Below, piece after piece: positions 1-9,431 of a stretch of DNA of 64,000 bases. The notes under the pieces were generated by a model. The model was not told where the DNA came from and did not search any database. It saw nothing but the letters and a program-made list of their open reading frames with translations. Source of the DNA: Actinomycetospora chiangmaiensis DSM 45062 (lineage in GTDB: Bacteria; Actinomycetota; Actinomycetes; Mycobacteriales; Pseudonocardiaceae); the NCBI RefSeq assembly GCF_000379625.1, contig NZ_KB903247.1, positions 62,001 to 126,000 of the forward strand. The letters run 5' to 3'. The position numbers and the translations under genes were made by a program. Position 1 is the first letter of the stretch. Each line of letters begins with the position of its first letter.

Positions 1-942
1 AGCGGCATGAGCCACCAGGTCGGCTCCGGCCAGCTCATCGAGGGTCTCGACGAGGCCCTCGAGGGCATGTCGGCCGGCGACACCAAGACCTTCACCACGA
101 AGCTCGTCGCGGGCGACCACGCCGGCGAGGAGGCCGAGGTCACCGTCACGGTGTCGCAGGTCAAGGAGCGTCAGCTCCCCGAGGCCGACGACGAGTTCGC
201 CCAGCTCGCGAGCGAGTTCGACACGCTCGACGAGCTCAAGGCCGACCTGCGCGAGCGGCACGGTCGCGTCAAGAAGATGGAGCAGGCCGGCCAGGCCCGG
301 GACAAGGTGCTCGAGGCGCTCCTCGAGGCCGCCGACATCCCCGCGCCGGAGGGCGTCGTCTCCTCCGAGGTCGAGGTCCGCGCCCACGAGGCGGTCCACG
401 AGTTCGACCACGACGAGGACAAGCTCACCGCCTACGTCGAGTCGCAGGGACAGACCCGCGAGGAGTTCGACGCCGAGCTGCGCACCGCGGCCGAGCAGGC
501 CGTGAGGACCCAGCTGCTGCTCGACGAGGTCGCCGAGAAGGGCGAGATCCAGGTCGACCAGCAGGAGCTGATGGAGCGCATCTTCATGCAGGCCCAGCGC
601 TTCGGCATCAGCCCCGAGCAGTACATCCAGCAGGCCCAGGAGGCCAACCAGCTCGGCGCCATCTTCGCGGACGTGCGCCGCGGCAAGGCGCTGGCCTCCG
701 TGGTGCAGGCCGCCACCGTCCTCGGCCCCGACGGCGAGCCGGTCGATCTCTCGGAGCTCTTCGGCACTGCGACGCCCGAGGACGGCGAGGAGGCGGCCGA
801 CGCCGCCGAGGTGGCGGACGAGACCGCCACCGTCGCGTCGGGGTCCGACCAGGACGAGGACGCGGTCGTCGAGGCCGGAGACGGAGCGGAGCGGAGCTCG
901 ACCGTCGAGTCGGCCGACACGGGCGCGCCCGCGTCGAGCTGA
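1..942 (+). CDS. tig: Trigger factor, 5'-truncated by the window edge
   Basis: Ribosome-associated chaperone and peptidyl-prolyl isomerase that binds nascent chains. The open frame runs in from base 1; the ribosome-binding domain and the start of the FKBP domain lie upstream of the window. What remains begins inside the FKBP domain (GQLIEGLDEALEGM, then LVAGDHAGEEAEVTV), followed by the helical C-terminal chaperone domain (ADDEFAQLASEFDTLDELKADLR onward is the family signature region). It ends in a long acidic, low-complexity tail rich in Asp, Glu and Ala, common in high-GC actinobacteria. It lies just upstream of clpP1-clpP2-clpX, the conserved tig-clp order. Identity is secure; the start cannot be given. 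Confidence 0.96.
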   Translation, partial: SGMSHQVGSGQLIEGLDEALEGMSAGDTKTFTTKLVAGDHAGEEAEVTVTVSQVKERQLPEADDEFAQLASEFDTLDELKADLRERHGRVKKMEQAGQARDKVLEALLEAADIPAPEGVVSSEVEVRAHEAVHEFDHDEDKLTAYVESQGQTREEFDAELRTAAEQAVRTQLLLDEVAEKGEIQVDQQELMERIFMQAQRFGISPEQYIQQAQEANQLGAIFADVRRGKALASVVQAATVLGPDGEPVDLSELFGTATPEDGEEAADAAEVADETATVASGSDQDEDAVVEAGDGAERSSTVESADTGAPASS

Positions 943-959
943 CCCCCGCCGTCACGGGT

Positions 960-982
960 CCGTGTGCCGTCAGCGAACACGG
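960..982. promoter_or_regulatory. Imperfect palindrome upstream of clpP1, possible ClgR-type operator
   Basis: CCGTGT and ACACGG arms flank GCCGTCAGCGA, about 90 bp before the clpP1 start. ClgR, the known activator of actinobacterial clpP operons, uses sites with an AGCG(A)AC half, and AGCGAACAC is present here. Only one half fits well, so this is a candidate. Confidence 0.3.
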
Positions 983-1072
983 GCCCGCGACGGACGTTCG
1001 AGCCTCTCTCGATCGTTAGTGTCGGTGGCAGCGCTGCGTCAAGTACCCCAAACCCAAGGAAAGCAGGGACAG

Positions 1073-1714
1073 GTGAGCCAGCACCCCTCCGACCCAGCCG
1101 GGGCGGTCATGCGTTCCGCCGGCGGGTCGATGACGCTCAACGACTCGGTCTACGAGCGCCTTCTCCGGGAGCGCATCGTCGTTCTCGGCCAGGAGGTCAA
1201 CGACGCGATCGCGAACCAGATCTCCGCGCAGCTCCTCCTGCTGTCCGCGGAGGACCCCAAGTCCGACATCCGCCTGTACATCAACTCGCCGGGCGGCTCG
1301 GTGTCCGCGGGCATGGCGATCTACGACACCATGCAGTGGATCGAGCCCGACGTGTCCACCGTGGCGATGGGGCTCGCTGCGTCCATGGGGCAGTTCCTGC
1401 TCTCGGCCGGAGCCCCCGGGAAGCGCTTCGCGCTCCCGCACGCGCAGATCATGATGCACCAGCCGTCGGGTGGTCTCGGCGGCACGGAAACCGACATCAC
1501 GATCCGCGCGGAGTCGCTGCGCAAGCTCAAGCGCCAGCTCGCCGAGCTGATCGCCGAGCACACCGGGCAGAGCTTCGACCAGATCACGGCCGACTCCGAC
1601 CGCGACCGCTGGTTCGACCCGTACGAGGCCCTCGAGTACGGCTTCATCGACCACGTCGTGACCCGGGCGAGCGACGCGAGCTCGAACGGCAACGGCAACG
1701 GCACCAGCGCCTGA
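1073..1714 (+). CDS. clpP1: ATP-dependent Clp protease proteolytic subunit ClpP1
   Basis: Serine peptidase subunit of the Clp protease; in actinobacteria ClpP1 and ClpP2 form a mixed tetradecamer fed by ClpX or ClpC. The 213-aa product has the catalytic triad in order: Ser in LAASMGQF, His in IMMHQPSG, Asp in SDRDRWF, plus the [11 protein letters not shown] oxyanion loop. The frame is open upstream to 962, but GTG 1073 has AAGGAAAG about 9 nt before it and gives an N-terminus of mycobacterial ClpP1 length; ATG 1109 is the alternative. The next gene, clpP2, starts 11 bp after the stop, so the two are co-translated from one operon. An Asn/Gly-rich tail ([11 protein letters not shown]) ends the protein. 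Confidence 0.96.
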   Translation: MSQHPSDPAGAVMRSAGGSMTLNDSVYERLLRERIVVLGQEVNDAIANQISAQLLLLSAEDPKSDIRLYINSPGGSVSAGMAIYDTMQWIEPDVSTVAMGLAASMGQFLLSAGAPGKRFALPHAQIMMHQPSGGLGGTETDITIRAESLRKLKRQLAELIAEHTGQSFDQITADSDRDRWFDPYEALEYGFIDHVVTRASDASSNGNGNGTSA

Positions 1715-1725
1715 GGAGACGCACG

Positions 1726-2379
1726 ATGAGTGAGCTTCACGTTCCGGGTGGGCGTGCCTCGGCGTCGCCGGAGGCCCGGTACATCCTGCCGTCGTTCGTC
1801 GAGCGGACGAGCTACGGCGTCAAGGAGTCCAACCCCTACAACAAGCTCTTCGAGGAACGCATCATCTTCCTCGGGGTGCAGATCGACGACGCGTCCGCGA
1901 ACGACGTCATGGCGCAGTTGCTGTTCCTGGAGTCCAACGACCCGGACCGCGACATCACCATGTACATCAACTCGCCGGGCGGGTCCTTCACGGCGCTCAT
2001 GGCGATCTACGACACCATGCAGTACGTCCGGCCCGACATCGCCACGGTCTGCCTCGGGCAGGCCGCGTCGGCCGCCGCGGTCGTGCTTGCCGCCGGTGCC
2101 CCGGGCAAGCGCCTGGCCGTGCCGAACGCGCGCGTGATGATCCACCAGCCGGCCACCGAGGGCTTCTACGGGCAGGCCTCCGACCTGGAGATCCAGGCCA
2201 ACGAGATCACCCGCATGCGCCGGCTGCTCGAGACCACCCTCGCGAACCACACCAACCGCACGCCGGACCAGGTTCGCGCGGACATCGAGCGCGACAAGAT
2301 CCTGACGGCCGACGAGGCCAAGGACTACGGGATCATCGACGACGTCGTCGCGAGCCGGAAGCTCTCGGCGAACCGGTAG
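1726..2379 (+). CDS. clpP2: ATP-dependent Clp protease proteolytic subunit ClpP2
   Basis: Second Clp peptidase subunit, 217 aa. It keeps [11 protein letters not shown], the His motif [11 protein letters not shown] and an Asp in IERDKIL. The nucleophile region reads [14 protein letters not shown], the usual ClpP2 form (AASAA rather than ClpP1's AASMG). The N-terminal [15 protein letters not shown] segment is typical of actinobacterial ClpP2, where the propeptide is processed. ATG 1726 has GAGGAG eight bases upstream. It follows clpP1 by 11 bp; clpX follows after a 201-bp gap. Confidence 0.96.
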   Translation: MSELHVPGGRASASPEARYILPSFVERTSYGVKESNPYNKLFEERIIFLGVQIDDASANDVMAQLLFLESNDPDRDITMYINSPGGSFTALMAIYDTMQYVRPDIATVCLGQAASAAAVVLAAGAPGKRLAVPNARVMIHQPATEGFYGQASDLEIQANEITRMRRLLETTLANHTNRTPDQVRADIERDKILTADEAKDYGIIDDVVASRKLSANR

Positions 2380-2580
2380 CGCTCGGCGGTGGGCGGTTCC
2401 CGATCGGGGCCGTCCACCGCGTCGCCCGGCCGGGACGGCGCGTCGCCGCTCGTCCCGGGCACTCGACCAGCAGGATCGCCGCACCCCGAAGCCTCCCGCC
2501 GTGGCGGAGTGGACGGGTACGGTCAATCACGACAGCGCGCACCGTCCGGGTGCGCCGGATGGGACACGGGGTCTGCTGCG

Positions 2581-3867
2581 ATGGCACGCATCGGTGACGG
2601 CGGGGACCTGCTGAAGTGCTCGTTCTGCGGGAAGAGCCAGAAGCAGGTCAAGAAGCTCATCGCCGGTCCCGGCGTGTACATCTGCGACGAGTGCATCGAT
2701 CTCTGCAACGAGATCATCGAGGAGGAGCTCGCCGAGGCCGGTGAGGTCAAGCTCGACGAGCTCCCGAAGCCGACCGAGATCCACGAGTTCCTCGACCAGT
2801 ACGTCATCGGTCAGGACGACACGAAGAAGACGCTCTCGGTCGCCGTCTACAACCACTACAAGCGGGTGCAGGCGGGGGAGAAGAACCGCGAGAACTCGCG
2901 CAGCGACGACACCGTCGAGCTGGCGAAGTCGAACATCCTCATGCTCGGCCCCACGGGCTGCGGCAAGACCTATCTCGCGCAGACGCTCGCGAAGCTGCTC
3001 AACGTGCCCTTCGCGATCGCCGACGCCACGGCCCTCACCGAGGCCGGTTACGTCGGCGAGGACGTCGAGAACATCCTGCTGAAGCTGATCCAGGCCGCGG
3101 ACTACGACGTCAAGCGTGCCGAGACCGGCATCATCTACATCGACGAGGTCGACAAGATCGCGCGGAAGTCGGAGAACCCGTCGATCACGCGCGACGTCTC
3201 CGGCGAGGGCGTCCAGCAGGCGCTCCTGAAGATCCTCGAGGGCACGACGGCGAGTGTGCCCCCGCAGGGCGGGCGCAAGCACCCGCACCAGGAGTTCATC
3301 CAGATCGACACGACGAACGTGCTGTTCATCGTGGCCGGGGCGTTCGCGGGCCTCGAGAAGATCATCGCCGAGCGGGTCGGCCGCGGCGGACTCGGCTTCG
3401 GCGCCGACATCCGGTCGAAGGCCGAGATGGAGTCCGCCGAGTCGTTCGCCGACACGATGCCCGAGGACCTCATCAAGTTCGGGCTCATCCCCGAGTTCAT
3501 CGGCCGCGTGCCGGTGATGGCCTCGGTGTCGAACCTCGACCAGCCCAGCCTCGTCCAGATCCTCACCGAGCCTCGGAACGCGCTGGTGAAGCAGTACCGG
3601 AAACTGTTCGAGATGGACGGGGTCGAGCTCGAGTTCACCCCCGAGGCCCTCGAGGCGATCGCCGACCAGGCCATCCTGCGCGGCACCGGTGCGCGTGGTC
3701 TGCGGGCGATCATGGAAGAGGTCCTCAACCCGGTCATGTACGACATCCCGAGCCGTGACGACGTGGCCAAGGTCGTCGTCACCGAGCAGACGGTGAAGGA
3801 GAACGTCAACCCGACGATCGTCCCCCGTCAGCCCGCCCGCCGGGAGCGCCGCGACAAGTCGGCCTGA
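2581..3867 (+). CDS. clpX: ATP-dependent Clp protease ATP-binding subunit ClpX
   Basis: AAA+ unfoldase that feeds substrates to ClpP, 428 aa. The N-terminal zinc-binding domain has CSFC and CDEC/DLC cysteines within the first 45 residues. Next come Walker A (GPTGCGKT), the pore-loop region GYVGEDVEN, Walker B ([10 protein letters not shown]), the [18 protein letters not shown] segment, and sensor 2 [14 protein letters not shown]. The frame is open upstream, but ATG 2581 begins the conserved [16 protein letters not shown] start; the upstream extension is low-complexity. The 201-bp spacer after clpP2 contains a TACGGT hexamer near 2517 and may hold its own promoter. Confidence 0.97.
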   Translation: MARIGDGGDLLKCSFCGKSQKQVKKLIAGPGVYICDECIDLCNEIIEEELAEAGEVKLDELPKPTEIHEFLDQYVIGQDDTKKTLSVAVYNHYKRVQAGEKNRENSRSDDTVELAKSNILMLGPTGCGKTYLAQTLAKLLNVPFAIADATALTEAGYVGEDVENILLKLIQAADYDVKRAETGIIYIDEVDKIARKSENPSITRDVSGEGVQQALLKILEGTTASVPPQGGRKHPHQEFIQIDTTNVLFIVAGAFAGLEKIIAERVGRGGLGFGADIRSKAEMESAESFADTMPEDLIKFGLIPEFIGRVPVMASVSNLDQPSLVQILTEPRNALVKQYRKLFEMDGVELEFTPEALEAIADQAILRGTGARGLRAIMEEVLNPVMYDIPSRDDVAKVVVTEQTVKENVNPTIVPRQPARRERRDKSA

Positions 3868-3895
3868 TCCACCCGCACGTCCGGGCCGTTCGTCA

Positions 3896-3911
3896 CCGTC
3901 ACCGGTGACGG
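3896..3911. terminator. Palindrome downstream of clpX
   Basis: CCGTCACCGGTGACGG is a perfect 16-bp palindrome 29 bp after the clpX stop, within a wider GC-rich fold. No T-run follows, as is usual in high-GC actinobacteria. Likely terminator for the clp operon. Confidence 0.45.
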
Positions 3912-3988
3912 GCGGCCCGCCCGTCGTTCCGGGCCCGCCTCCGCTGGGTGTATGTCAGGCAGGTCCGGCGGCCCGGGAGCCTGCGTCA

Positions 3989-4007
3989 CCTCACCCTCGC
4001 GGTGAGG
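3989..4007 (-). terminator. Hairpin downstream of the minus-strand esterase gene
   Basis: CCTCACC and GGTGAGG arms (7 bp) around a CTCGC loop lie 8 bp past the stop of the minus-strand gene ending at 4015. Confidence 0.4.
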
Positions 4008-4014
4008 GCACCGC

Positions 4015-4965
4015 CTACAGGTGCGGGAAGGCCGTCGTCGCCGGGGCGGGGCCGACCGGGAGCGTGGTCGGCGCGACGTGCTGGCCCAGGAACGCGAACA
4101 CCTCGGGCAGGATCGTCCCGTAGTACGACCCGGTGTGGGCCCCGGGGCTGATCCGCGAGTACTGCGGCCGCGCGAGGGCGATGTAGCGGCGGACGGCGTC
4201 GACGAAGGAGTCGCGGTCCCCGCACCACATCCCGGTGGGGGTGCCGGCGAGCTCCGGGTAGAAGCGCAGCGGGTCGTTGGCCTGCCAGTCGGCGATCCCC
4301 GCGAACGGGCGCTTGGCGGCGACGGCCCAGTCGGTGAACAGGCCCGGCGACATGGCGGCCACGGCCTTCACCGGCGTCCCGCGCTGCGCGCGCGCCCGGG
4401 CGTACATGAGGGCGCCGGCCCCGCCCATGGAGACGCCCGAGGACAGCACGGGCGCGCCCCCGGTCTCCCGCGCCATCCCGCGCGCCACCAGCCAGCCGGG
4501 CAGCTCCTCGAGCAGCATCCGCATGGGGTTGTCGCCGGGGCGGAAGGGGTGCCAGTAGTTGTCCCCGCCGTCGAGGGCGGCGACGGCGAACGGCGGGACG
4601 CCGGAGGCCCACGCGAGCCCGAGGGCCCGACGCATGCCCGGGTCGCCCCACCAGAGGGCGTTGGCGTAGAGGCCGTGCAGGCCGACCGCGACGGGGAGGG
4701 GTCGGCGATCCACGCCGGCGGGGGAGGTGATGACGAGCCGGACCGAGCGGCCCCGGGCGACCGAGCTCACCCACTCGACCGTCGAGACCGCGTCGGGGAC
4801 GCGGGCGGGGCGTGGCGGGGCCGGCACGCGCTGCGGGATCGGCGCGGGCGTCTCGACGGCCGACGCCAGGCTCGTCGCACCCGCGGCCAGCGCTCCGGCG
4901 CCGAGCACGGCCCCGCCACCGAGGAGGAGCCGTCGACGGCTCACCCGGCGTTCCTGCCCCGCCAC
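4015..4965 (-). CDS. Secreted alpha/beta hydrolase-fold esterase (Tat-type signal)
   Basis: Predicted exported esterase of 316 aa. The N-terminus RRVSRRRLLLGGGAVLGAG looks like a twin-arginine signal followed by a hydrophobic stretch ending near ASAVETPAP. The mature part has a nucleophile elbow (SSGVSMGGAGALMYARA), an oxyanion-type GLHGLYANALWW segment and a late His in PGAHTGSYYG, in the style of putative esterase/mycolyltransferase-like folds. The frame is open upstream, but GTG 4965 is preceded by GGAGGA six bases away, which fixes the start. fdhD starts 62 bp upstream on the same strand. The substrate is unknown. Confidence 0.8.
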   Translation of the reverse strand: MAGQERRVSRRRLLLGGGAVLGAGALAAGATSLASAVETPAPIPQRVPAPPRPARVPDAVSTVEWVSSVARGRSVRLVITSPAGVDRRPLPVAVGLHGLYANALWWGDPGMRRALGLAWASGVPPFAVAALDGGDNYWHPFRPGDNPMRMLLEELPGWLVARGMARETGGAPVLSSGVSMGGAGALMYARARAQRGTPVKAVAAMSPGLFTDWAVAAKRPFAGIADWQANDPLRFYPELAGTPTGMWCGDRDSFVDAVRRYIALARPQYSRISPGAHTGSYYGTILPEVFAFLGQHVAPTTLPVGPAPATTAFPHL

Positions 4966-5027
4966 GTCGCGTCCTCCAACCAGGTTTCGACACCGTCCGA
5001 TCGGGTATCGGCCGACGCCGGAGGACG

Positions 5028-5870
5028 TTACCGCGCCGCCGCCTCGATCCCGGTCACCCGCGATGCTCCGGCGTAGATGTTCATCGACCGGCCACGCAGG
5101 AAGCCGACCAGGGTCATGCCCGCGTCCTCGGCCATCTCGGCGGCGAGCGACGACGGCGCCGACACCGCCGCCAGCGCGGGGATGCCGGCCATCACGGCCT
5201 TCTGGGTCAGCTCGAACGACGCCCGCCCCGAGACCATCAGCACGGTACCGGCGGCCGGGATGCCGCCCGAGAGCAGGGCGTGCCCGATCACCTTGTCGAC
5301 CGCGTTGTGCCGACCCACGTCCTCGCGGACCGCGAGGAGCGTGCCGTCCGCGCGGAAGAGGCCCGCGCCGTGCAGCCCCCCGGTCGAGTCGAAGACCTTC
5401 TGCGCGGCACGCAGGGCGTCGGGCAGGCCGAAGAGGACCTCGGCCGGGATCGTCACGGGGTCGGCGGCGGGGGAGAAGGCGGTGCGGGTGCGCACCGCGT
5501 CGAGGGAGGCCTTGCCGCAGACCCCGCAGCTCGACGTGGTGTAGAAGCGGCGCTCGACCGAGTCGTCCGGCGGGGCGACGCCGGGGGCGAGGGCGAGGTC
5601 GAGCACGTTGTAGGTGTTGCGGCCGGTGTCGTCGACCGAGTCGCAGTAGCGCGCCGTCGCGATGTCGTCCGCCGTGGTGATGACGCCCTCGGTCAGCAGG
5701 AAGCCGTGCGCGAGCTCCACGTCGTGCCCCGGCGTGCGCATCGTCACCGCCAGCGGCTTCCCCTCGATCCGCAGCTCCAGCGGCTCCTCGGCGGCGAGCG
5801 CGTCCGGACGGCGGGCCACGCCACTCTCCCGGACGCGCACCACGGGTCGACGGACCGTCACCCTGCCCAC
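5028..5870 (-). CDS. fdhD: Formate dehydrogenase accessory sulfurtransferase FdhD
   Basis: FdhD carries sulfur from a cysteine desulfurase to the molybdenum cofactor of formate dehydrogenase. The 280-aa product contains the sulfur-relay motif ([13 protein letters not shown]), the HGFLLTEG region, the [10 protein letters not shown] motif and FELTQKA, all family marks. GTG 5870 is chosen because GGAAGGG lies about 8 nt upstream; GTG 5879 would leave almost no spacing. It is divergent from an oxalate/formate-type transporter, which fits a formate theme, but no formate dehydrogenase subunit lies in the window. Confidence 0.93.
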   Translation of the reverse strand: MGRVTVRRPVVRVRESGVARRPDALAAEEPLELRIEGKPLAVTMRTPGHDVELAHGFLLTEGVITTADDIATARYCDSVDDTGRNTYNVLDLALAPGVAPPDDSVERRFYTTSSCGVCGKASLDAVRTRTAFSPAADPVTIPAEVLFGLPDALRAAQKVFDSTGGLHGAGLFRADGTLLAVREDVGRHNAVDKVIGHALLSGGIPAAGTVLMVSGRASFELTQKAVMAGIPALAAVSAPSSLAAEMAEDAGMTLVGFLRGRSMNIYAGASRVTGIEAAAR

Positions 5871-5983
5871 ACCGACCACCCCTTCCGTCCCGAATGGCTG
5901 GTTCCCACCACGCCTGCCATAGTGCTCCCGTTACGCAGCCGTCACACAACGGTTACTTCGGGTCGCGCACAGTGGAGGTCGCG

Positions 5984-7354
5984 TTGGGATTCCTGGACCG
6001 CTCGGCCATCGTCGCACCGCCGGGATGGGGCCGCTGGCTCGTGCCGCCGGCCGCCCTCGCCGTGCACCTCTCGATCGGCCAGGCGTACGCGTGGAGCAAC
6101 CTCAAGACCGGCCTCGGGACGGGGGCCGGCAACCTCGGGTACTCCGGCGTCGCCACCGCACTGCCCTTCCAGCTCGCCATCGTGATGCTGGGGCTCTCCG
6201 CCGCCTTCGGCGGGACGACGGTGGAGCGTCGCGGTCCGCGCTGGGCCATGCTCGTCTCGACGATCTTCTTCTCCGGCGGGTTCCTGATCTCCGCGCTCGG
6301 GATGGCCCTGTCGCAGTACTGGCTCGTGGTGATCGGGTACGGCTTCTTCGGCGGGATCGGCCTGGGCATCGGCTACATCTCGCCCGTCTCCACGCTGATG
6401 AAGTGGTTCTCCGACCGGCCCGGCATGGCGACCGGCATCGCGATCATGGGCTTCGGCGGTGGCGCCCTCATCGCCGCGCCGATCGAGACCGCCCTCATGG
6501 CGACCTTCGGCAGGGACTACGGCGGCTTCTCGCTGACCTTCCTCGTCATGGGCGTCGGCTACGCGATCTTCATGTCGATGGGCTGGCTGCTCGTCCGCGT
6601 CCCGGCCGACGACTGGGCCCCGCCCGACACCCCGCGGCCGACCGCGCAGGCGTCCGGCACGACGACGGGTCCAGCGGGTCCGGCGGTGTCCGCCGCGACC
6701 GCCATCAGGCTGCCGCAGTTCTGGTTCCTCTGGATCGTGCTGTGCTTCAACGTGACCGCCGGGATCGGCCTGCTGGAGCGCGCCAACCCGATCTACCGGG
6801 ACTTCTTCGCGACCACGGCGCCGAGCACCCAGATCGCCGCGGCCGCCGGGGCGTTCGTCTCGATCCTGTCGCTGGCCAACATGCTCGGCCGCTTCGTCTG
6901 GTCGTCGGCCTCCGACGTGATCGGGCGGAAGAACATCTACCGGCTCTACCTCGGCGTCGGCGCCCTGCTCTACCTGGTGATCCTCACCCTGGGCGAGGGC
7001 AACAAGGTCGTCTTCCTCGTCGCCGCGCTGCTCATCCTGTCCTTCTACGGCGCCGGGTTCGCGACGATCCCCGCCTACCTGAAGGACCTCTTCGGCACCT
7101 ACCAGGTGGGCGCGATCCACGGCCGGCTGCTCACCGCATGGTCCGCCGCGGGCGTCCTCGGTCCGCTGGTGGTCAACGCGATCGTCGACGCGCAGGGCGA
7201 CGTCCCGGGGCCGGGCAAGTACTCGGTCTCCTTCATGATCATGATCGGCCTGCTCGTGGTCGGCTTCATCGCCAACGAGCTCGTCAGGCCGGTCGACCCG
7301 AGGTTCTACGAGAGCACCGCCACCCCGGTGCGCGAGGAGGAGGCCGCGCGATGA
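5984..7354 (+). CDS. OFA-family MFS transporter (oxalate/formate antiporter-like)
   Basis: Predicted 12-helix major facilitator, 456 aa, with OFA hallmarks: HLSIGQAYAWSNLKTGL in helix 1, GFFGGIGLGIGYISPVSTLMKWF, the DRPGMATG loop, and in the second half LANMLGRFVWSSASDVIGRKN. OFA members exchange oxalate, formate or other small carboxylates; the actual substrate cannot be read from sequence. TTG 5984 has GGAGG five bases upstream; GTG 5972 and ATG 5894 are in-frame alternatives. The stop overlaps the start of a 39-aa membrane peptide, and fdhD is divergent upstream, so formate or oxalate is a reasonable guess. Confidence 0.85.
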   Translation: MGFLDRSAIVAPPGWGRWLVPPAALAVHLSIGQAYAWSNLKTGLGTGAGNLGYSGVATALPFQLAIVMLGLSAAFGGTTVERRGPRWAMLVSTIFFSGGFLISALGMALSQYWLVVIGYGFFGGIGLGIGYISPVSTLMKWFSDRPGMATGIAIMGFGGGALIAAPIETALMATFGRDYGGFSLTFLVMGVGYAIFMSMGWLLVRVPADDWAPPDTPRPTAQASGTTTGPAGPAVSAATAIRLPQFWFLWIVLCFNVTAGIGLLERANPIYRDFFATTAPSTQIAAAAGAFVSILSLANMLGRFVWSSASDVIGRKNIYRLYLGVGALLYLVILTLGEGNKVVFLVAALLILSFYGAGFATIPAYLKDLFGTYQVGAIHGRLLTAWSAAGVLGPLVVNAIVDAQGDVPGPGKYSVSFMIMIGLLVVGFIANELVRPVDPRFYESTATPVREEEAAR

Positions 7355-7470
7355 GCCAGGCGACGAGCGGGACTCGGACGGCCCTCACGGTCGTGGCGTG
7401 GCTCTGGGTGCTGATCCCGTTCCTGTACGGGGTGTGGCAGCTGGTGATCAAGTTGCCGGCGCTGTTCTGA
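7351..7470 (+). CDS. MFS transporter small subunit (39-aa membrane peptide)
   Basis: A 39-residue product with one hydrophobic helix (ALTVVAWLWVLIPFLYGVWQ) and a short tail ending PALF. ATG 7351 overlaps the transporter stop by four bases (ATGA), so the two are translationally coupled. Tiny single-helix proteins next to OFA-type MFS transporters are a recurring arrangement and are annotated as small subunits. I infer that this peptide assembles with the transporter encoded upstream. Confidence 0.75.
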   Translation: MSQATSGTRTALTVVAWLWVLIPFLYGVWQLVIKLPALF

Positions 7471-7478
7471 GCGGGTCG

Positions 7479-7484
7479 TAGGAT
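7479..7484 (+). promoter_or_regulatory. -10 hexamer for a probable leaderless folC mRNA
   Basis: TAGGAT lies 8 nt before ATG 7493. No Shine-Dalgarno precedes the start, so transcription probably begins at the ATG. Confidence 0.5.
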
Positions 7485-7492
7485 CGGGGTCG

Positions 7493-9034
7493 ATGCGCTA
7501 CGAGCCCCACACCTTCGACGCGGACGCCGCGGGCGACACCGACCCGGACGAGATCGCGCAGCTCCTCGCGGCCGCCGGGGGAGACACGACGGCGGGCGGC
7601 GGTGCCCTGGCGGACGCGATGGTCCGCACGGGTCCCGAGCCCGACGCCGTCCCCGCGGCCGAGCACGACACCGCCGAGGACCTCGCGGCGCTCCGCGAGG
7701 TCGAGGCGGAGCTCGACCGGCGATGGCCGGAGACCCGCATCGCGCCGTCGCTCGACCGCATCCGGGCCCTCTGCGACGTCCTCGGGGAGCCGCAGCGTTC
7801 CTACCCGGTCGTCCACGTCGCGGGCACCAACGGCAAGTCCTCGGTGACCCGCATGATCGACGCGCTGCTCACGCGCATCGGTCCCCGCACCGGCCGCTAC
7901 ACCAGCCCGCACCTGCAGCGGGTCACCGAGCGGATCGCCCTCGACGGGCGGCCGATCTCGGCACGGCGTTACGTCGAGACCTGGCAGGAGATCGCCCCGT
8001 ACGTCGGGGTGGTGGACCGGGCCCGCGACGCCGTCGACGGCGTGCACTGCTCGAAGTTCGAGGTCCTGACGGCGATGGCGTTCGCGGCCTTCGCCGACGC
8101 GCCGGTCGACGTCGGGGTGATCGAGACCGGACTCGGCGGGTCGTGGGACGCCACCAACGTCGCCGACGCGGCGGTCGCCGCGATCACACCGATCGGGCTC
8201 GACCACCAGGACTACCTCGGCTCGGACATCCTCGGGATCGCCCGCGAGAAGGCCGGGATCATCAAGCCCGGGTCGGTGGCCCTGCTCGCCCAGCAGACCC
8301 CCGAGGTGGCCCAGGTGCTGCTCGAGCGGGCGGTGGAGGTCGACGCCGAGGTCGCACGCTCGGGTGTCGAGTTCGGGGTGCTCGAGCGGTCGGTGGCCGT
8401 CGGCGGGCAGCAGCTGCGCCTGCAGGGGCTCGGCGGCGAGTACGACGACATCTACCTGCCGTTGTTCGGCGAGCACCAGGCCGGCAACGCCGCGTTGGCC
8501 CTGGCGGCCGTCGAGGCGTTCTTCGGCGCCGGGTCCTCCCGCAAGCTCGACATCGAGGCGGTGCGCGACGCCTTCGCCGCCGTCCGCGTGCCGGGTCGGC
8601 TGGAGCGGCTGCGGTCGGCGCCCACGGTCGTCGTCGACGCCGCGCACAACCCCCACGGTGCCGCGGCCGCGGCCGCCGCGGTGAAGGACGAGTTCTCGTT
8701 CCGCCGCCTCGTGGGCGTCGTCGCGATCATGGCCGACAAGGACGCCGACGGGATCCTCGCCGCCCTCGAACCGATCCTCGACGAGATCGTCGTGACGGGG
8801 ATGTCCTCGCCCCGCGCGATGGATCCCGACCAGCTCGGAGCGCTCGCCGTCGCCCGGTTCGGGTCGGAGCGGGTCGTCGTCGAGACCCGCATGGACGCCG
8901 CGCTCGAGACCGCCGTCTCGATGTCGGAGGAGACCTCCGACGACGGGGCCACCGCGGGTGGCGGCGTCCTCGTCATCGGCTCCGTGGTCGCGGCCGGCGA
9001 GGCCCGCACCCTGCTCGGACGGGAGCCCGCATGA
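7493..9034 (+). CDS. folC: Bifunctional dihydrofolate synthase/folylpolyglutamate synthase
   Basis: Mur-ligase-family enzyme that adds glutamate to dihydropteroate and to folates, 513 aa. The P-loop is HVAGTNGKSSVTRM. Next come TGRYTSPHLQRVTERIA, the ETGLGGSWDATNV block, GLDHQDYLG, the carbamylated-lysine region REKAGIIKPG, and the C-terminal domain VVDAAHNPHGA. The first 80 residues are an acidic, poorly conserved extension. ATG 7493 is supported by a -10 hexamer 8 nt upstream. valS, often found just upstream in related genera, is absent. The stop overlaps the next start (ATGA). Confidence 0.95.
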   Translation: MRYEPHTFDADAAGDTDPDEIAQLLAAAGGDTTAGGGALADAMVRTGPEPDAVPAAEHDTAEDLAALREVEAELDRRWPETRIAPSLDRIRALCDVLGEPQRSYPVVHVAGTNGKSSVTRMIDALLTRIGPRTGRYTSPHLQRVTERIALDGRPISARRYVETWQEIAPYVGVVDRARDAVDGVHCSKFEVLTAMAFAAFADAPVDVGVIETGLGGSWDATNVADAAVAAITPIGLDHQDYLGSDILGIAREKAGIIKPGSVALLAQQTPEVAQVLLERAVEVDAEVARSGVEFGVLERSVAVGGQQLRLQGLGGEYDDIYLPLFGEHQAGNAALALAAVEAFFGAGSSRKLDIEAVRDAFAAVRVPGRLERLRSAPTVVVDAAHNPHGAAAAAAAVKDEFSFRRLVGVVAIMADKDADGILAALEPILDEIVVTGMSSPRAMDPDQLGALAVARFGSERVVVETRMDAALETAVSMSEETSDDGATAGGGVLVIGSVVAAGEARTLLGREPA

Positions 9035-9414
9035 CCACCCCCGGGACCGACGAGGTCCCCCGACCGGATCCACGCCGCGCGTTCCGCGGCCCGGCGTCGG
9101 CGTGCCTGGTCCTCCAGGCGATCGCGGTGCCGTTGGTCCTGCCGGTGATGAACTACGTCGAGGGCGGCATCACGGCGCCCAAGCTGATCCTCGTCGTCGT
9201 GCTCGCTGTCGGGATGATCGTGGGCTGCATCGTCATCCTGAGGCCATGGGGACTGCCCTTCGCGGTCGGGCTGCAGGTCCTCATGCTCCTCGGGTGGGTG
9301 CTCTCGCCGTCGCTCGGCGTGATGGGCCTGATCTTCTGCCTGGTGTGGGGCCTCATGCTCTGGATGCGCCGCGAGGTGATTCGTCGGCAGGAGGCCTGGT
9401 TCGCCCCGCAGTGA
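9031..9414 (+). CDS. DUF4233 integral membrane protein
   Basis: A 127-aa protein with four predicted helices (ACLVLQAIAVPLVLPVM; LILVVVLAVGMIVGCIVIL; FAVGLQVLMLLGWVLSP; MGLIFCLVWGLMLWM) and a cytosolic basic C-terminus. It matches the actinobacterial family found between folC and ndk. The start overlaps the folC stop by 4 nt, so it is coupled to folC. Function unknown. Confidence 0.88.
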   Translation: MTTPGTDEVPRPDPRRAFRGPASACLVLQAIAVPLVLPVMNYVEGGITAPKLILVVVLAVGMIVGCIVILRPWGLPFAVGLQVLMLLGWVLSPSLGVMGLIFCLVWGLMLWMRREVIRRQEAWFAPQ

Positions 9415-9431
9415 GCTGCGAGGGTGGGCTG

